Positions 42,940-53,110 are shown, numbered from the stretch's first letter. The stretch is DNA of 64,000 nt from Streptococcus vestibularis (GCA_010604095.1 JAABLG010000003.1:142510-206509), one strand, 5' to 3'. Numbers and translations are program-made. The notes: generated from the letters alone by a model not told the origin.

Positions 42940-44010
42940 TTATTTAAAAGCAATTTTACGTAAAATTGGATTCATTTTCATTTTTTCAATAAAGATGACT
43001 GTCCGAAACTTTTTTTGGGTAAGAAGATCAATACTCAATCTTCTAAGAAAAGAAGAAATATTTCGCTGTCTCAATAACATATTATAAGGACCAATGATTT
43101 GATCTCCATTCCCTGAAAAAATATTGTCAAAAGCTTTATTTGAAATAATGGACTGTAGTAATTCTATTTTTTCTTGTCTTTTCAACTTTAAATTAGAAAT
43201 CTGGAAAACTGAACTTATGATAATTTTGGTCTTAATATCCTGCATTAATGTAGCATCTTCTAATTGGAACTGTTCAAGCAATTTATGTAATTCTTGAAGT
43301 TCATCTAATTGAAATTCAATTCTTTTAGGATGATAACTCGTCAGTGCAGAACCACTTCTACCTGCAATATAATTATAGAGAGTCGAATCAATAAAAAGAA
43401 TGTTATCTAATTGTTGATAAACTTGGAAATTAAATAAAGTATCTTCCCCTATTGGTTTACTAGGAAACTTAATATTATTTTTTAGAATAAATTCTTTGTT
43501 ATAAATTCTCGACCAAACATTATACATCATATCAGTTTTAAAAAGCTCTATGAAGTCATTCCTAAACTCTTCCTTTTTAAGAAGTCCTAGGTGCTGATAA
43601 GAATGAGAACGGCAAGACAAAATAGTGTTATTGGTTTCTTTAATTTCATTGTAACCAAAACAAAGAACATCCCATTCTCTATTAAGATTAGGACATATCT
43701 TCTCAAAGAAATCATCTGATAAGAAATCATCTGAGTCCATAAAGTACAAATATTCACCCCTCGAGAGAGAAATCCCTAAATTTCTAGCTTCCGAGACTCC
43801 GTTATTCTCAATATGTCTAACAAAAATATTTGAATAATTATCTTGATACTCATCACAAATCGCACCACTCTGGTCGGTTGAATCATCATCAATTAATAGA
43901 ATCTCATACTTAATTGGTGACGATTGCATAAGTATGGAATCTAGGGCTCTTTTTAAATAACCTTCAACATTAAATACAGGAACAATTATGCTCAAATCTA
44001 TATTATCCAT
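42940..44010 (-). CDS. Family 2 glycosyltransferase
   Basis: 356 residues with a GT-A fold: S-I-I-V-P-V-F-N-V near the start, D-D-D-S-T-D-Q-S and the D-x-D motif in Y-F-M-D-S-D-D-F (about residue 95). It adds one sugar of the repeat unit on the cytoplasmic side; donor and linkage are unknown. Its start overlaps the stop of the upstream gene by one base. Strongly AT-rich. Confidence 0.9.
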   Translation of the reverse strand: MDNIDLSIIVPVFNVEGYLKRALDSILMQSSPIKYEILLIDDDSTDQSGAICDEYQDNYSNIFVRHIENNGVSEARNLGISLSRGEYLYFMDSDDFLSDDFFEKICPNLNREWDVLCFGYNEIKETNNTILSCRSHSYQHLGLLKKEEFRNDFIELFKTDMMYNVWSRIYNKEFILKNNIKFPSKPIGEDTLFNFQVYQQLDNILFIDSTLYNYIAGRSGSALTSYHPKRIEFQLDELQELHKLLEQFQLEDATLMQDIKTKIIISSVFQISNLKLKRQEKIELLQSIISNKAFDNIFSGNGDQIIGPYNMLLRQRNISSFLRRLSIDLLTQKKFRTVIFIEKMKMNPILRKIAFK

Positions 44011-44975
44011 TAACTCTTCATCCTTAATTTATGACGAATAAACTCTAGTGTCCATTTTTCTTTTTTAAATTTCTTTAATATTGTCGATTTAACATATGCC
44101 CAATAGAATTTATTTCTTGTTACTTCTAAAAGCTCTTCCTTAGAAATTTTCTCTCCAATAACTAATTGATTTGGTATAACATAAAATGAATCTACTAGTC
44201 TAAACTCAGGACACTTAATCACTCTCTTTTGGAAATGTGCATATAGAGGACGATTAACCTTTATATTACCGTCGATTAAATTTATTGATTCCAAACCATT
44301 TTCCTCTGACCAAAAATAATAGCGTTTAGGTTCATTTTCACCATATTCTCTAAATGAGAAATGACTAATATCAATATCATCAAAAAACTTATCTTGCAGT
44401 TGTTTGAAATTATTTTTTTCAAAAATCTTTTGGATACCATCTGCCTCATCAAAAATAAAATTTTGCTCACTTGTAAAGATATTGTGAAAATCCAGTCGAT
44501 AGTTTAAACCTTGGCCAGACATAAATATATGATTAACTTCCTGTGAATTTTTAAATATTTGGAGATGACCTAAAAGGCCATATCGAGAATAGTCATTCTC
44601 AAAAAAGCTATGTTCTTCCAGAAATTGATAAATATCACCAAGTAAGACATCTGTATCACAAAATCCCCAGTAGTCATATCCCTTCAACTCCTCTTCAAAG
44701 ATAAATCCATAAGCAACTTTATAGTCACATAATTTATAAGGTGTTTTGAGAGAAATTTCAAAATCAAATTTAGACTGAACTTTTTTTCTTAAATCATCAA
44801 ACGAAAGAGTCTTAAATTCAATATTCTCAGCGTTCAAAATTTCAAATTGGTCAATATTTTGATCAGTATAAATTAAGAAATCAATCTTTTGATTACGTTT
44901 GGCGGTCAACAAAAAATAAGGGAAAAACTTTGGAAGTTTTCCAAAGTACGGAATAATGAGTCTTATCTTTTTCAT
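44010..44975 (-). CDS. Glycosyltransferase-like protein (DUF6625-like)
   Basis: 321 residues. The start I-R-L-I-I-P-Y-F-G-K-L-P and the motif Y-W-G-F-C-D-T-D-V-L-L-G (about residue 107) suggest a nucleotide-sugar-binding GT-A fold with a D-x-D metal site. It resembles the DUF6625 group found in capsule loci. It overlaps the next upstream gene by 4 bp. Donor sugar unknown. Strongly AT-rich. Confidence 0.75.
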   Translation of the reverse strand: MKKIRLIIPYFGKLPKFFPYFLLTAKRNQKIDFLIYTDQNIDQFEILNAENIEFKTLSFDDLRKKVQSKFDFEISLKTPYKLCDYKVAYGFIFEEELKGYDYWGFCDTDVLLGDIYQFLEEHSFFENDYSRYGLLGHLQIFKNSQEVNHIFMSGQGLNYRLDFHNIFTSEQNFIFDEADGIQKIFEKNNFKQLQDKFFDDIDISHFSFREYGENEPKRYYFWSEENGLESINLIDGNIKVNRPLYAHFQKRVIKCPEFRLVDSFYVIPNQLVIGEKISKEELLEVTRNKFYWAYVKSTILKKFKKEKWTLEFIRHKLRMKS

Positions 44976-45613
44976 TTAGTTAAATCCTCTCCACCCTTAT
45001 TCAACCAAGTCACAGCATTAAAATAGTGGTGGTAAGTTTTTAAATCGATACCGACATGACCTTGCTTTTCAGCTGATTTGAAATGAACCAAGGAAGGTAG
45101 GTCACTATAATTCTTAGAAGAGAAGATGACTTTGCTTTTGTAAGGAAGTTCTTCAAACTCTTTCATAAGCTCGTAAGTACAAGCATCGTTATCGTTGAAT
45201 TTGAAATACATATTATCCCAATGAATGCGTGCCAATCGACGTTGCCATTTTTGAGTCGCTTCTTCTTCATCTGCATAGTGCAAAAAATGAAGTTCAATAT
45301 CATCAAGAAGTGCTAGAGGATAGGCATTATCAAAGTCTTTGATGTATTTCGATTCCTTAACGAATTTCAAGGGGATATCTCCACTCAAATAATGTTTTAG
45401 ATTCTTGAGCATTTTGATGTAATCAGGTGAAAAGACAAACATTCCAACAAAAGGCGTTTGATAAGGTAGTCCCAACTCCTGATAAACCTTCCCAGCCCAA
45501 CAATTATCACAAATAATTGTGAAATTCTTATTCTTAAGTCGTCGTCTTGGGATAAAATTAATAATTGGATAAACGATTGGTTTTAGTTTATTCTTTAGTG
45601 TTTCACTGTTCAT
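44972..45613 (-). CDS. DUF1919 domain protein, probable polysaccharide glycosyltransferase
   Basis: 213 residues from the ATG at 45613, which lies 1 nt after the stop codon of the upstream GT4 gene; the open frame extends 30 codons further into that gene and is less likely. Visible features are F-T-I-I-C-D-N-C-W-A-G near the N-terminus and a W-x-R-R segment near the middle, as in DUF1919 proteins of capsule loci. There is no signal or membrane helix. A transferase role is inferred from context. Confidence 0.8.
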   Translation of the reverse strand: MNSETLKNKLKPIVYPIINFIPRRRLKNKNFTIICDNCWAGKVYQELGLPYQTPFVGMFVFSPDYIKMLKNLKHYLSGDIPLKFVKESKYIKDFDNAYPLALLDDIELHFLHYADEEEATQKWQRRLARIHWDNMYFKFNDNDACTYELMKEFEELPYKSKVIFSSKNYSDLPSLVHFKSAEKQGHVGIDLKTYHHYFNAVTWLNKGGEDLTK

Positions 45614-45614
45614 A

Positions 45615-46763
45615 TTAGTACTTCTTATATAATTCCGAGAAATTACGAATATAACTTTGTAATGAAAAGAGTTCTTTTTGGCGTTTGACAGATGCCTTGC
45701 CAAATTGTTCTCGCTTCTCGGTATTATCCGCTAATTTTTGAATTGCCTTAGACAGTTCTGAAGGCTGATTTGGAATAGCAAGAAGGCCATTTTCACCTTC
45801 TTGCACCATTTCACAAACGCCACCATGACGGTAGCCAACGATGGGTTTCCCACAAGCCATTGCTTCTAAAACTACAGTTGGAAGTGGATCAGGATTGGTA
45901 CTTGGCAAGACAAAGATATCAAACATATTATAGAGCTCTGTTGTCTTACTATAATAATCGATACGCTTGATTTGACCAGCTACTGGCGAGTCAGCAATAA
46001 TCTTTTCTAACTCATCAATGCGCCACTCTTCTCCCTCAAAAGCACTACCTGCAAGAAAGGCAACGGCTTTTGGATTAGCCTGTAAAATTGGAGTCACAGC
46101 TTCCAAGAAGTCTCCTTGCCCCTTCCAGGCATTGACACGGGCAACCATCCCAATAACAAGAGCATCTTGAGCAATACCAAACCGCTCTCTAATGGCTGAA
46201 GCATCCACTACATGGAAAACATCATTATCAACCCCATTATAGATGACTTGTACCTGATTATCATTCACATAACGAGACATTTTGACATGATTTGCCACGG
46301 CATTTGAAACCGTTACTATCGTATCAGCAAAGCGTCCCATCAAAAAATTGATGAAGTCAGAAATAGCTTTTGGTTTGACAATAATTTCGTGCACATGCCA
46401 AATCAAAGGAAGTTTCAACTTACGTTTAAGGTAAATGCCTTCAAGCACCGCCGTCGTATTGTTGTGAATCAGGGTAATCCCGTTCTCTTTGGCATACTTG
46501 GCAATTTGTTTAGAATAACGGTTATAAGAGCCAAAGTACTCCATGATACCTTTAGGATTAAAATATTTACGTCGCAAGATTGGGTAGTCAATGACTTTCA
46601 CTTTGGCACCGACATTTTCTAAAGCAGCCACTAAAACACCATCATTTGGTAAAATAACATGCGCTTCAAAGGCATCTTTATCCAAGCCTTTAATAAGCTC
46701 CAACAAAACCTTGTCAGCGCCATACATTTCAGCACCCGCATGGAGATATAAAATTTTCTGCAT
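45615..46763 (-). CDS. Family 4 glycosyltransferase
   Basis: 382 residues, GT-B fold: an N-terminal acceptor domain with G-A-E-M-Y-G-A-D-K-V-L and a C-terminal donor domain with the E-x7-E type motif in P-L-P-T-V-V-L-E-A-M-A-C-G-K-P-I. It probably adds the third sugar after EpsE and the rhamnosyltransferase. It is spaced 2 bp from the upstream gene. Confidence 0.92.
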   Translation of the reverse strand: MQKILYLHAGAEMYGADKVLLELIKGLDKDAFEAHVILPNDGVLVAALENVGAKVKVIDYPILRRKYFNPKGIMEYFGSYNRYSKQIAKYAKENGITLIHNNTTAVLEGIYLKRKLKLPLIWHVHEIIVKPKAISDFINFLMGRFADTIVTVSNAVANHVKMSRYVNDNQVQVIYNGVDNDVFHVVDASAIRERFGIAQDALVIGMVARVNAWKGQGDFLEAVTPILQANPKAVAFLAGSAFEGEEWRIDELEKIIADSPVAGQIKRIDYYSKTTELYNMFDIFVLPSTNPDPLPTVVLEAMACGKPIVGYRHGGVCEMVQEGENGLLAIPNQPSELSKAIQKLADNTEKREQFGKASVKRQKELFSLQSYIRNFSELYKKY

Positions 46764-46765
46764 TT

Positions 46766-47938
46766 CTATCCTTTAAATACTTTTTCGTAGTCTGTGACAA
46801 TTTTTTCCCATGTGAAAGCTTGGGCAATACGTTGACTAGATTTTTGATTAAGAGCTTCGATAGCTTGATTGTCCAATTGTTCAGCTTGATCAATAACAGT
46901 TGCCAATTGATCTTTTTTCCAATAAAGAGCACCATCTTCACCAACCTCACGGTTAAAGCCAACATCCAACAAAAGATTAAGCTTGGTAGACTCTAATGCC
47001 TCTAGAAGTGATGGATTCGTCCCTCCGACTTCATGACCGTGGAAATAAGCAAAGGCATTTTCACGAATATATTTGAGCAATTCCTGGTCATATACCGTTC
47101 CAACAAACTTCACACGAGGGTCCTTGTCAAAGCCAGTTTCCTGACGCAACTTGTCATAGAACTTGTTTTCTTCAACATTAGTAATGAGCACAAAATCCTT
47201 GTCAGAATGTGACGCCATAAAGCCACGAATCATAGCCTCATAGTTGTTTTCAGGGACAAAACGACCTACTACAAGATAATAGTTGTTTTCAATGACTCCT
47301 TTTTCAAAATACCAGGTACGAACTTTATCATCAACCTTAGTCAATCGAGATTTAGTCGTATCAGTTCCATAAGCAATATAGGTTGTTTGGGGATGATACT
47401 TTGCATAATCTTTTTGAATGTAGGACTCGATATTTTTACTATCACAAATCAAAAGGTCAGCATGTTTAACCATAAGTTGTTCTGAAATCTTCCAATATTT
47501 ACGGACGGGGAGACTCCATTTTGCACGTAACCATTCATGACCATCAGGATTAACCATTAGGGTACCACCAATAGCCTTGATTTTCTTCTTAATATCTGAG
47601 ATAAATGGTCCAATACGGCAAGCCAAAACATAGAAAATCGGTTCTTGATCATTATTGGCTTTAGCGATTTCAATGGCCTTATTTAGAGCTGCAATGTCAT
47701 AAGCGATGGCACGAGCAGGACCAATATTAGGCACATCAATGTTGAAACACTTTGCGCCATTATGCTCGAAAGAGTCAGCTGTAATTCCTGATTTAGCAGA
47801 ATTTTCACGCATACAAGCTACGTAATACTGGATATCATTATCTTGCTGGAACTCTGTTAGTTTCTCAACAAAAGTCTCAAAACCACCATATTTTGCTGGA
47901 ATTCCCTTAGAACCAACGATATAAACTGTTTTTTTCAT
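46766..47938 (-). CDS. DUF1972-type rhamnosyltransferase (Cps2T/WchF-like)
   Basis: 390 residues. The N-terminus V-Y-I-V-G-S-K-G-I-P-A-K-Y-G-G-F-E-T is the DUF1972 signature, followed by a GT4 C-terminal domain (G-R-F-V-P-E-N-N-Y; G-T-N-P-S-L-L-E-A-L). In pneumococcus and in RPS loci this gene follows the priming transferase and adds beta-1,4-rhamnose to the lipid-linked glucose. Rhamnose synthesis genes are not in the window, so dTDP-rhamnose must come from elsewhere. Confidence 0.88.
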   Translation of the reverse strand: MKKTVYIVGSKGIPAKYGGFETFVEKLTEFQQDNDIQYYVACMRENSAKSGITADSFEHNGAKCFNIDVPNIGPARAIAYDIAALNKAIEIAKANNDQEPIFYVLACRIGPFISDIKKKIKAIGGTLMVNPDGHEWLRAKWSLPVRKYWKISEQLMVKHADLLICDSKNIESYIQKDYAKYHPQTTYIAYGTDTTKSRLTKVDDKVRTWYFEKGVIENNYYLVVGRFVPENNYEAMIRGFMASHSDKDFVLITNVEENKFYDKLRQETGFDKDPRVKFVGTVYDQELLKYIRENAFAYFHGHEVGGTNPSLLEALESTKLNLLLDVGFNREVGEDGALYWKKDQLATVIDQAEQLDNQAIEALNQKSSQRIAQAFTWEKIVTDYEKVFKG

Positions 47939-47970
47939 TTAATCACCATTAAAAGAAATGGAGAAAGCCA

Positions 47971-49338
47971 TCACTTTGCTCCATCCTTCATTACTACTAC
48001 TTTAATTGTTTTCAATAAGATTCTGATATCACGCCAGATAGTCCATCCATCCATATAAGCTACATCAAGTTTGACGACTTCATCAAAATCTGTAATTTCA
48101 CTTCGACCACTTACTTGCCAAAGGCCAGTGATTCCTGGTCTAAAGCTTAATCGACGTTTTTGTTCTGGAGTGTAGGATTCGTATTCGTCTAAGGTCGGCG
48201 GACGTGTACCAACCAAACTCATATCCCCCTTAAGCACATTCCAAAATTGTGGAAGTTCATCAAGGCTCGTTTTACGGATAAAATGACCAACTTTAGTAAT
48301 GCGAGGATCATTATCCATTTTAAACATACCGCCAGACATCTGATTTTGTTCCATGAGATTCTTCTTGATTTCTTCGGCATCAACTCGCATTGAACGGAAT
48401 TTATAAAACTTGAAAATACGTCCATTCTCACCAACACGATCTTGGGCGAATATTGCTGGACCTCCGTCCTTACGGATAATCGGATAAAGAAAGATTCCGA
48501 CAATACCACAGAAAACCAAACCAACCAAAGCTCCGCAGATATCTAAGCAGCGTTTTGCCAATATATCACCGTAACTATAAAATTGTGTTGAAAAGGTAAC
48601 AACATTAAAAGGTCCTAGTTGCTGAATCCGTTTTTCCCCCTGACTCATAAATTCCAGCGAATTGAGATTAATAGAAACTGGAATCCCCATAAGTTCAAAA
48701 GGTGAGGCGTAATCCCAAATTTTGTATTGTTCACTAGGAAGATTAATCAGGACCTGATCAACTACTGAGTGGGTTGCATACTCAACCAAGTTGTCTGGCT
48801 TAACACTCTTGATAAATGGATTAGTAAAATAAGGATTATCCAAAACACAAACTGCTGTAATTCTACCATCCATATTATCTTTCATACGTGTCAGAACATT
48901 TTCAAGACGAGTCTGATCAGAAATTAAGAGAATATTTTTATTACTCTTACGACGTGTGTAGATGGATGAACGGAAATATTTGAGAACAGTGTTTGTTAGG
49001 TATAAGAGAGCACCTACAATGAGGATAAAATAAAGGAGTCCACGACGTGAAATTGAAAAATTACCATCTGCAAAAAAGGATAGAAAGGTTGCGATTGCAG
49101 CAAATATAAGACAATATTTGAGAGTAGCAATAAATTCATCCAAGTAACCACGATATTTTAAATTTTCGAAGTAATTACTAATATAATAAGTTACTACATG
49201 CACAATTCCTAAGAGAACGACACTTCCTTTGGTAATCTCAGTATAAGGCAATTTACTTGTGACCCAGGCTACAAAAAGGACCACAACCAGTTGTATAATA
49301 CCAATCTCAATGCGACGAATTTCTTGTTTTTCTTTCAC
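47971..49338 (-). CDS. epsE: Priming undecaprenyl-phosphate sugar-1-phosphate transferase (CpsE/WchA type)
   Basis: It starts the repeat unit by placing a sugar phosphate, probably glucose-1-P, on undecaprenyl phosphate. The 455-residue protein has about four N-terminal membrane helices, a central domain and a fifth helix (about 270-295). The catalytic bacterial sugar transferase domain follows ([30 protein letters not shown]). It is preceded by a gap of about 56 bp after epsD, where the conserved regulatory block meets the variable block. Confidence 0.95.
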   Translation of the reverse strand: MKEKQEIRRIEIGIIQLVVVLFVAWVTSKLPYTEITKGSVVLLGIVHVVTYYISNYFENLKYRGYLDEFIATLKYCLIFAAIATFLSFFADGNFSISRRGLLYFILIVGALLYLTNTVLKYFRSSIYTRRKSNKNILLISDQTRLENVLTRMKDNMDGRITAVCVLDNPYFTNPFIKSVKPDNLVEYATHSVVDQVLINLPSEQYKIWDYASPFELMGIPVSINLNSLEFMSQGEKRIQQLGPFNVVTFSTQFYSYGDILAKRCLDICGALVGLVFCGIVGIFLYPIIRKDGGPAIFAQDRVGENGRIFKFYKFRSMRVDAEEIKKNLMEQNQMSGGMFKMDNDPRITKVGHFIRKTSLDELPQFWNVLKGDMSLVGTRPPTLDEYESYTPEQKRRLSFRPGITGLWQVSGRSEITDFDEVVKLDVAYMDGWTIWRDIRILLKTIKVVVMKDGAK

Positions 49339-49394
49339 TCTGAACCCCTTTTTTATATGCTAATGTTTAAGGAGCTACATTATCCCCATTAATG

Positions 49395-50135
49395 CTATCC
49401 TTTTCTACGGCGTTGCGATCTTGAATGACTACTTTTTTGCTCTGATTTCTTGCCGTAGTCACCATATGACCCGTAAGAACCATATGTACCGTATTTATCT
49501 ACAGTCATATCTACTTTATTTAGAACAACACCCAAGAACTGAGAACCACTTTGTGTTAATTGTTCTACTGCCTTTGTTACGAAACGACGTTTAATTTTAC
49601 CTGCAGCTGTCACCAAAAGACTAGCATCGGCTTGGTGAGCAACAATGACAGCATCGATAACTAAACCAATTGGTGGTGTATCAATAATAACATAATCATA
49701 TTGGCTACGAGCAACGTCCAATAGGTGTGTGAAATTTTCATTTTGTAAAAGACTTGTTGGATTTGGTGGAATAGGACCAGACGAAATTACATCCAAACCT
49801 GCGATGTCTGTTCGACAAACGGTTTCCTCCAAAGTAGCATTCCCAGAAAGAAAATTTGAAAGGCCTTTATATGGCTCATTTGATTTAAATGTTCCAGACA
49901 AAACTGAATTACGGGTATCTGCATCAATGAGCAGTGTTCTAAGGCCAACACTAGCAAACGAAATGGCAATATTAACAGATGTTGTTGATTTACCTTCACC
50001 AGCTTCGACTGAGCTAACAGCAATAACTTTCATCTGAGCGCCAGAAAACTGAATATTTGTGCGAATAGCATTGTAATATTCTTCGGTTTGTTTGGCAAAG
50101 TTTACTTTAGAATTTACTAACTTTAATAGAGGCAT
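49395..50135 (-). CDS. epsD: Polysaccharide tyrosine autokinase (CpsD/Wze)
   Basis: It is the cytoplasmic BY-kinase that controls chain length with EpsC. The 246 residues have the Walker A motif V-E-A-G-E-G-K-S-T (about residue 47), Walker A' in L-L-I-D-A-D-T-R, Walker B in V-I-I-D-T-P-P, and a C-terminal tyrosine cluster (Y-G-T-Y-G-S-Y-G-S-Y-G-D-Y). EpsC supplies the activator and EpsB removes the phosphates. Confidence 0.96.
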   Translation of the reverse strand: MPLLKLVNSKVNFAKQTEEYYNAIRTNIQFSGAQMKVIAVSSVEAGEGKSTTSVNIAISFASVGLRTLLIDADTRNSVLSGTFKSNEPYKGLSNFLSGNATLEETVCRTDIAGLDVISSGPIPPNPTSLLQNENFTHLLDVARSQYDYVIIDTPPIGLVIDAVIVAHQADASLLVTAAGKIKRRFVTKAVEQLTQSGSQFLGVVLNKVDMTVDKYGTYGSYGSYGDYGKKSEQKSSHSRSQRRRKG

Positions 50136-50144
50136 TTCTTCTCC

Positions 50145-50837
50145 TTAAATCTTATCTATATCAGGGACAATTCCAAGAAGTGTCAGTCCTAAGGCGTCTT
50201 CAATATCTTCCGGACGACGAATACGATCATCCAAGATTTCACGAACCAATACACCAACAATTGCAAGGAAACCTCCGAGCACTGCTCCAAGAGCAACATT
50301 ACGTTTAATGTTTGGAGAAGAAGGTGAATCTGGCAATTTCGCATCTTCAAGCGTTGTGACATCTTCTACTTTTGTCACTTTTTTGATTTTTTCTGCAGCA
50401 ACATCACGAACCTTGTTAGCTAGGGATTGAGCATCTTGTCCAGTTTTTGCATTAACAGAAATTGAAATAAGACGCGTATCTGTAGGAATGTTAACTGAAA
50501 TCATTTTAGCAAGGTCTGCTTCAGTCATATTCAATTTTTCGTCTTTAATTACTTCAGACAAAACATCATTAGACGTAATAATTTCTTTATAGTCTTTTGT
50601 CAAAAACGTACCAGCCTGCAAGTCTTGTGCAGAAAGATTCTTGCCATCATCAGCTTGATTTACCACATAGATACGTGTTGATGACGTATAAGTTGGTTGA
50701 ATAAAGAAATAAGTTCCTAAGAAGGCAAAAACAGCAACATAAAAAGCTGTAAATAGAATGAAGACTTTCTTAGTCCAGAGTTTTTGCAAGAGTGCAAGTA
50801 CATCGATTTCAACACGTTTCGTGTTTTCTTGAGTCAT
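50145..50837 (-). CDS. epsC: Wzz-type chain-length regulator and kinase activator (CpsC/Wzd)
   Basis: 230 residues, two membrane helices (about 30-50 and 178-200) flanking an extracellular Wzz domain, with a short cytoplasmic tail that activates EpsD. Family length and position between epsB and epsD match other streptococci. Confidence 0.95.
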   Translation of the reverse strand: MTQENTKRVEIDVLALLQKLWTKKVFILFTAFYVAVFAFLGTYFFIQPTYTSSTRIYVVNQADDGKNLSAQDLQAGTFLTKDYKEIITSNDVLSEVIKDEKLNMTEADLAKMISVNIPTDTRLISISVNAKTGQDAQSLANKVRDVAAEKIKKVTKVEDVTTLEDAKLPDSPSSPNIKRNVALGAVLGGFLAIVGVLVREILDDRIRRPEDIEDALGLTLLGIVPDIDKI

Positions 50838-50845
50838 AGTTTCTC

Positions 50846-51577
50846 CTATATGTATTGATTTTCAAGTAGAGTTTGTGGGTTTTTGATAAAAAGATTACGG
50901 GCACGTCTAGTACCATAAGTTTTCTCAATAATAGCGTAGGCTTCCTTCATAAATGGAGGTCTTGGTCCCAAATTATGCATGTCACTTGCAACCATGTGAA
51001 CTAGATTCTTTTCCAAAAAATAACGGACACGTTTTTTTCTCACTTTTTCCTTATCACCAAAAAGCTTTGGTTTTAAGACGTGAGAACTATTGACTTGAGT
51101 ATAGCAACCCATGTTGATGATTTCACGAACACGGTCAGCATGTTCCTCAAGAGCATCATAACGTTCAATGTGAGCCACAATCGGAGTTACCCCTGCTCGC
51201 AAAACATTACTTAGTCCACTATGAATTTCCTTCCAAGAAGTTCTAGCACTAAATTCAATCAAAGCAAATTGCGTATTATGCATATGAGGAATAAGGTGCT
51301 TTTCAAGCTTCTCAACAATGTCTGAAGTGTAATAGAGTTCACCACCATAGTAAATTGTTAAATCAGGGTAAAGAGCCTCTGCTTCTTCTTTTACTTTAGA
51401 AAAGTTGGCAAAGATTTTGTCCTCTGGGGTTTCAAACATTCCCTTACGACGATGAGACGTTGAAACAATAGTACGCACTCCCTGGGCGTAACTTTCGCCA
51501 ATAAGTTCTAGACTTTCCTCTAAAGTCTTAGGACCATCATCAACATCAAAAACAATATGTGAATGAACGTCAATCAC
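50846..51577 (-). CDS. epsB: Mn-dependent protein tyrosine phosphatase of the PHP family (CpsB/Wzh)
   Basis: 243 residues. The metal-binding motif D-V-H-S-H-I at residues 3-8, R-Y-D-A-L-E and the terminal S-D-M-H-N-L are PHP signatures. It dephosphorylates EpsD and so resets the polymerisation cycle. It starts immediately after epsA. Confidence 0.95.
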   Translation of the reverse strand: MIDVHSHIVFDVDDGPKTLEESLELIGESYAQGVRTIVSTSHRRKGMFETPEDKIFANFSKVKEEAEALYPDLTIYYGGELYYTSDIVEKLEKHLIPHMHNTQFALIEFSARTSWKEIHSGLSNVLRAGVTPIVAHIERYDALEEHADRVREIINMGCYTQVNSSHVLKPKLFGDKEKVRKKRVRYFLEKNLVHMVASDMHNLGPRPPFMKEAYAIIEKTYGTRRARNLFIKNPQTLLENQYI

Positions 51578-53038
51578 TTATTTTTCCTCCATCATATTTT
51601 TGATAGCTTGTGATGCGCTTGCCACACTAGAATCATCAAGTTTCATCATATAAAGACTAGAATTTGGCATAGCATATGAAGTCAATTGTCCCGTTGATCC
51701 TGTACCTGTCACTGCTTGAGAAGTCACTGTAAATTTAGAACCTGAATCAAGCTGCGTATTGGCCAAGGAATTAATAGTATCCAAAGACATGTTGGTTTGA
51801 ACAGAGTCTTGAAGATTATTAACAATTGAATTAAAGTTTGATACTGAATGAAGTGAGGCTAATTTGTTAACAATCGCTGAAATAACCTTTTCTTGGTTTT
51901 TACCACGATCATTATCGCCACCATCCAAGCTATAACGCTCACGAACAAAGCCAAGTGCTTGTTCTGAGTTCATTTGAATATCACCAACTGGGAAGTCAAA
52001 TTTCCCATGAAGGCTAGTAAAGGCTTGATCATTATGGACGGTCACACCACCCAGTTGGTCAATCAACTTAAGGAATGATGTGAAATTGATACGTGCATAA
52101 TAATCAATATTAATGCCATAAAGATTTTCAAGTGTTTGTTCTGAAGTTTCAACACCGTAGATACCTGCGTGGGTCAATTTATCATATTGGTTTGCCCCAC
52201 CACCAGGAATTTTAACATAGGCATCTCGAGGTGTTGAAGTCAAAAGAATCTTATGCGTATTCATATTGACGGTCATAATGATATTAACATCAGAACGTGA
52301 TACTGTTGAAATAGAACCATAAGTATCAATACCGCTGATATAAATATTAAATACTTTGGAATCCGCTTGTTTTGCAGACTTGTTATTTTTCGTTTTGATT
52401 TTATAGGTATAGATTGTTTTCAGATTTGAAGCGTAATTGCTATCAACTGACTCTAAAAGGCTAGCATATGAACCACTCAAAACCATGGCTTTAGATTTTC
52501 CAGATTTAAGATTGTCATAGGCCTCTTGGTAAGAAGCAACATCGTCAACTTTTACATCAACCTTCTTGTCATTTTTCAGAGCTGACATCATGGTTTCAAT
52601 GTTATTCTTATCAACCTTCATAGGTGCTTGGACAGTAGAAAGCTGACTGACATCTTTGATGTCACTATCTTTTGGAACCACTACACTCATCTCAACTTCT
52701 GAGAATGATGCAGTCTGATTCATACGGTTAGTAATATCAATTAGCTGTTTGAAGCCAAATACACCAACCAAAGAAATTAGGGTGAAAATAACCAATATAA
52801 CAGTTGTCACAAGTGGTGATTTCTTAGCTTTTTGAAGATAGATACTAATAGCAAGAACAACCACCAAGGCAAGTGCGATGATAATATTCAAAAACCTAAA
52901 AGATAGGAAATTGTAGTTGAACATAATGAAAAGTAAAATCGCTGCTAAAATAGCATACAGAATGGTCAACCCAATGTTGACCATTCCCCAGGATCCTTTA
53001 CTTGTCTGTTTCTGCTTACGATACGTATGCGAACTCAT
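51578..53038 (-). CDS. epsA: LytR-CpsA-Psr family wall polymer transferase (CpsA/Wzg)
   Basis: The 486-residue protein has a short cytoplasmic N-terminus, three membrane helices (about 20-110), an accessory DNA-PPF-like domain and a C-terminal LCP domain (T-S-T-P-R-D-A-Y-V near 275; G-G-V-T-V-H-N-D; R-E-R-Y-S-L-D-G-G-D-N-D-R-G). LCP enzymes attach polysaccharides to peptidoglycan, so the polymer is probably at least partly wall-bound. It is the first gene of the operon, with AGGAG 8 nt before the ATG. Confidence 0.95.
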   Translation of the reverse strand: MSSHTYRKQKQTSKGSWGMVNIGLTILYAILAAILLFIMFNYNFLSFRFLNIIIALALVVVLAISIYLQKAKKSPLVTTVILVIFTLISLVGVFGFKQLIDITNRMNQTASFSEVEMSVVVPKDSDIKDVSQLSTVQAPMKVDKNNIETMMSALKNDKKVDVKVDDVASYQEAYDNLKSGKSKAMVLSGSYASLLESVDSNYASNLKTIYTYKIKTKNNKSAKQADSKVFNIYISGIDTYGSISTVSRSDVNIIMTVNMNTHKILLTSTPRDAYVKIPGGGANQYDKLTHAGIYGVETSEQTLENLYGINIDYYARINFTSFLKLIDQLGGVTVHNDQAFTSLHGKFDFPVGDIQMNSEQALGFVRERYSLDGGDNDRGKNQEKVISAIVNKLASLHSVSNFNSIVNNLQDSVQTNMSLDTINSLANTQLDSGSKFTVTSQAVTGTGSTGQLTSYAMPNSSLYMMKLDDSSVASASQAIKNMMEEK

Positions 53039-53081
53039 ATAAATTGCTCCTAAAAATTAAAATTAGACATTTCCCATTATC

Positions 53082-53110
53082 ATTATAACATTACTTTAAC
53101 TTCATTTCAA
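53082..53110 (-). promoter_or_regulatory. Promoter of the eps operon
   Basis: Minus strand TTGAAA (53110-53105), 17 nt, TATAAT (53087-53082), with TG in the extended -10 position. The leader is about 37 nt. This is one of the strongest promoters in the window and probably drives all 15 genes. Confidence 0.85.

Noticed and set aside
44972..45703. Longer start of the DUF1919 gene at 45703
   Set aside because: It would overlap the preceding GT4 gene by about 90 bp; the ATG at 45613 sits directly after that gene's stop codon and gives the usual N-terminus.
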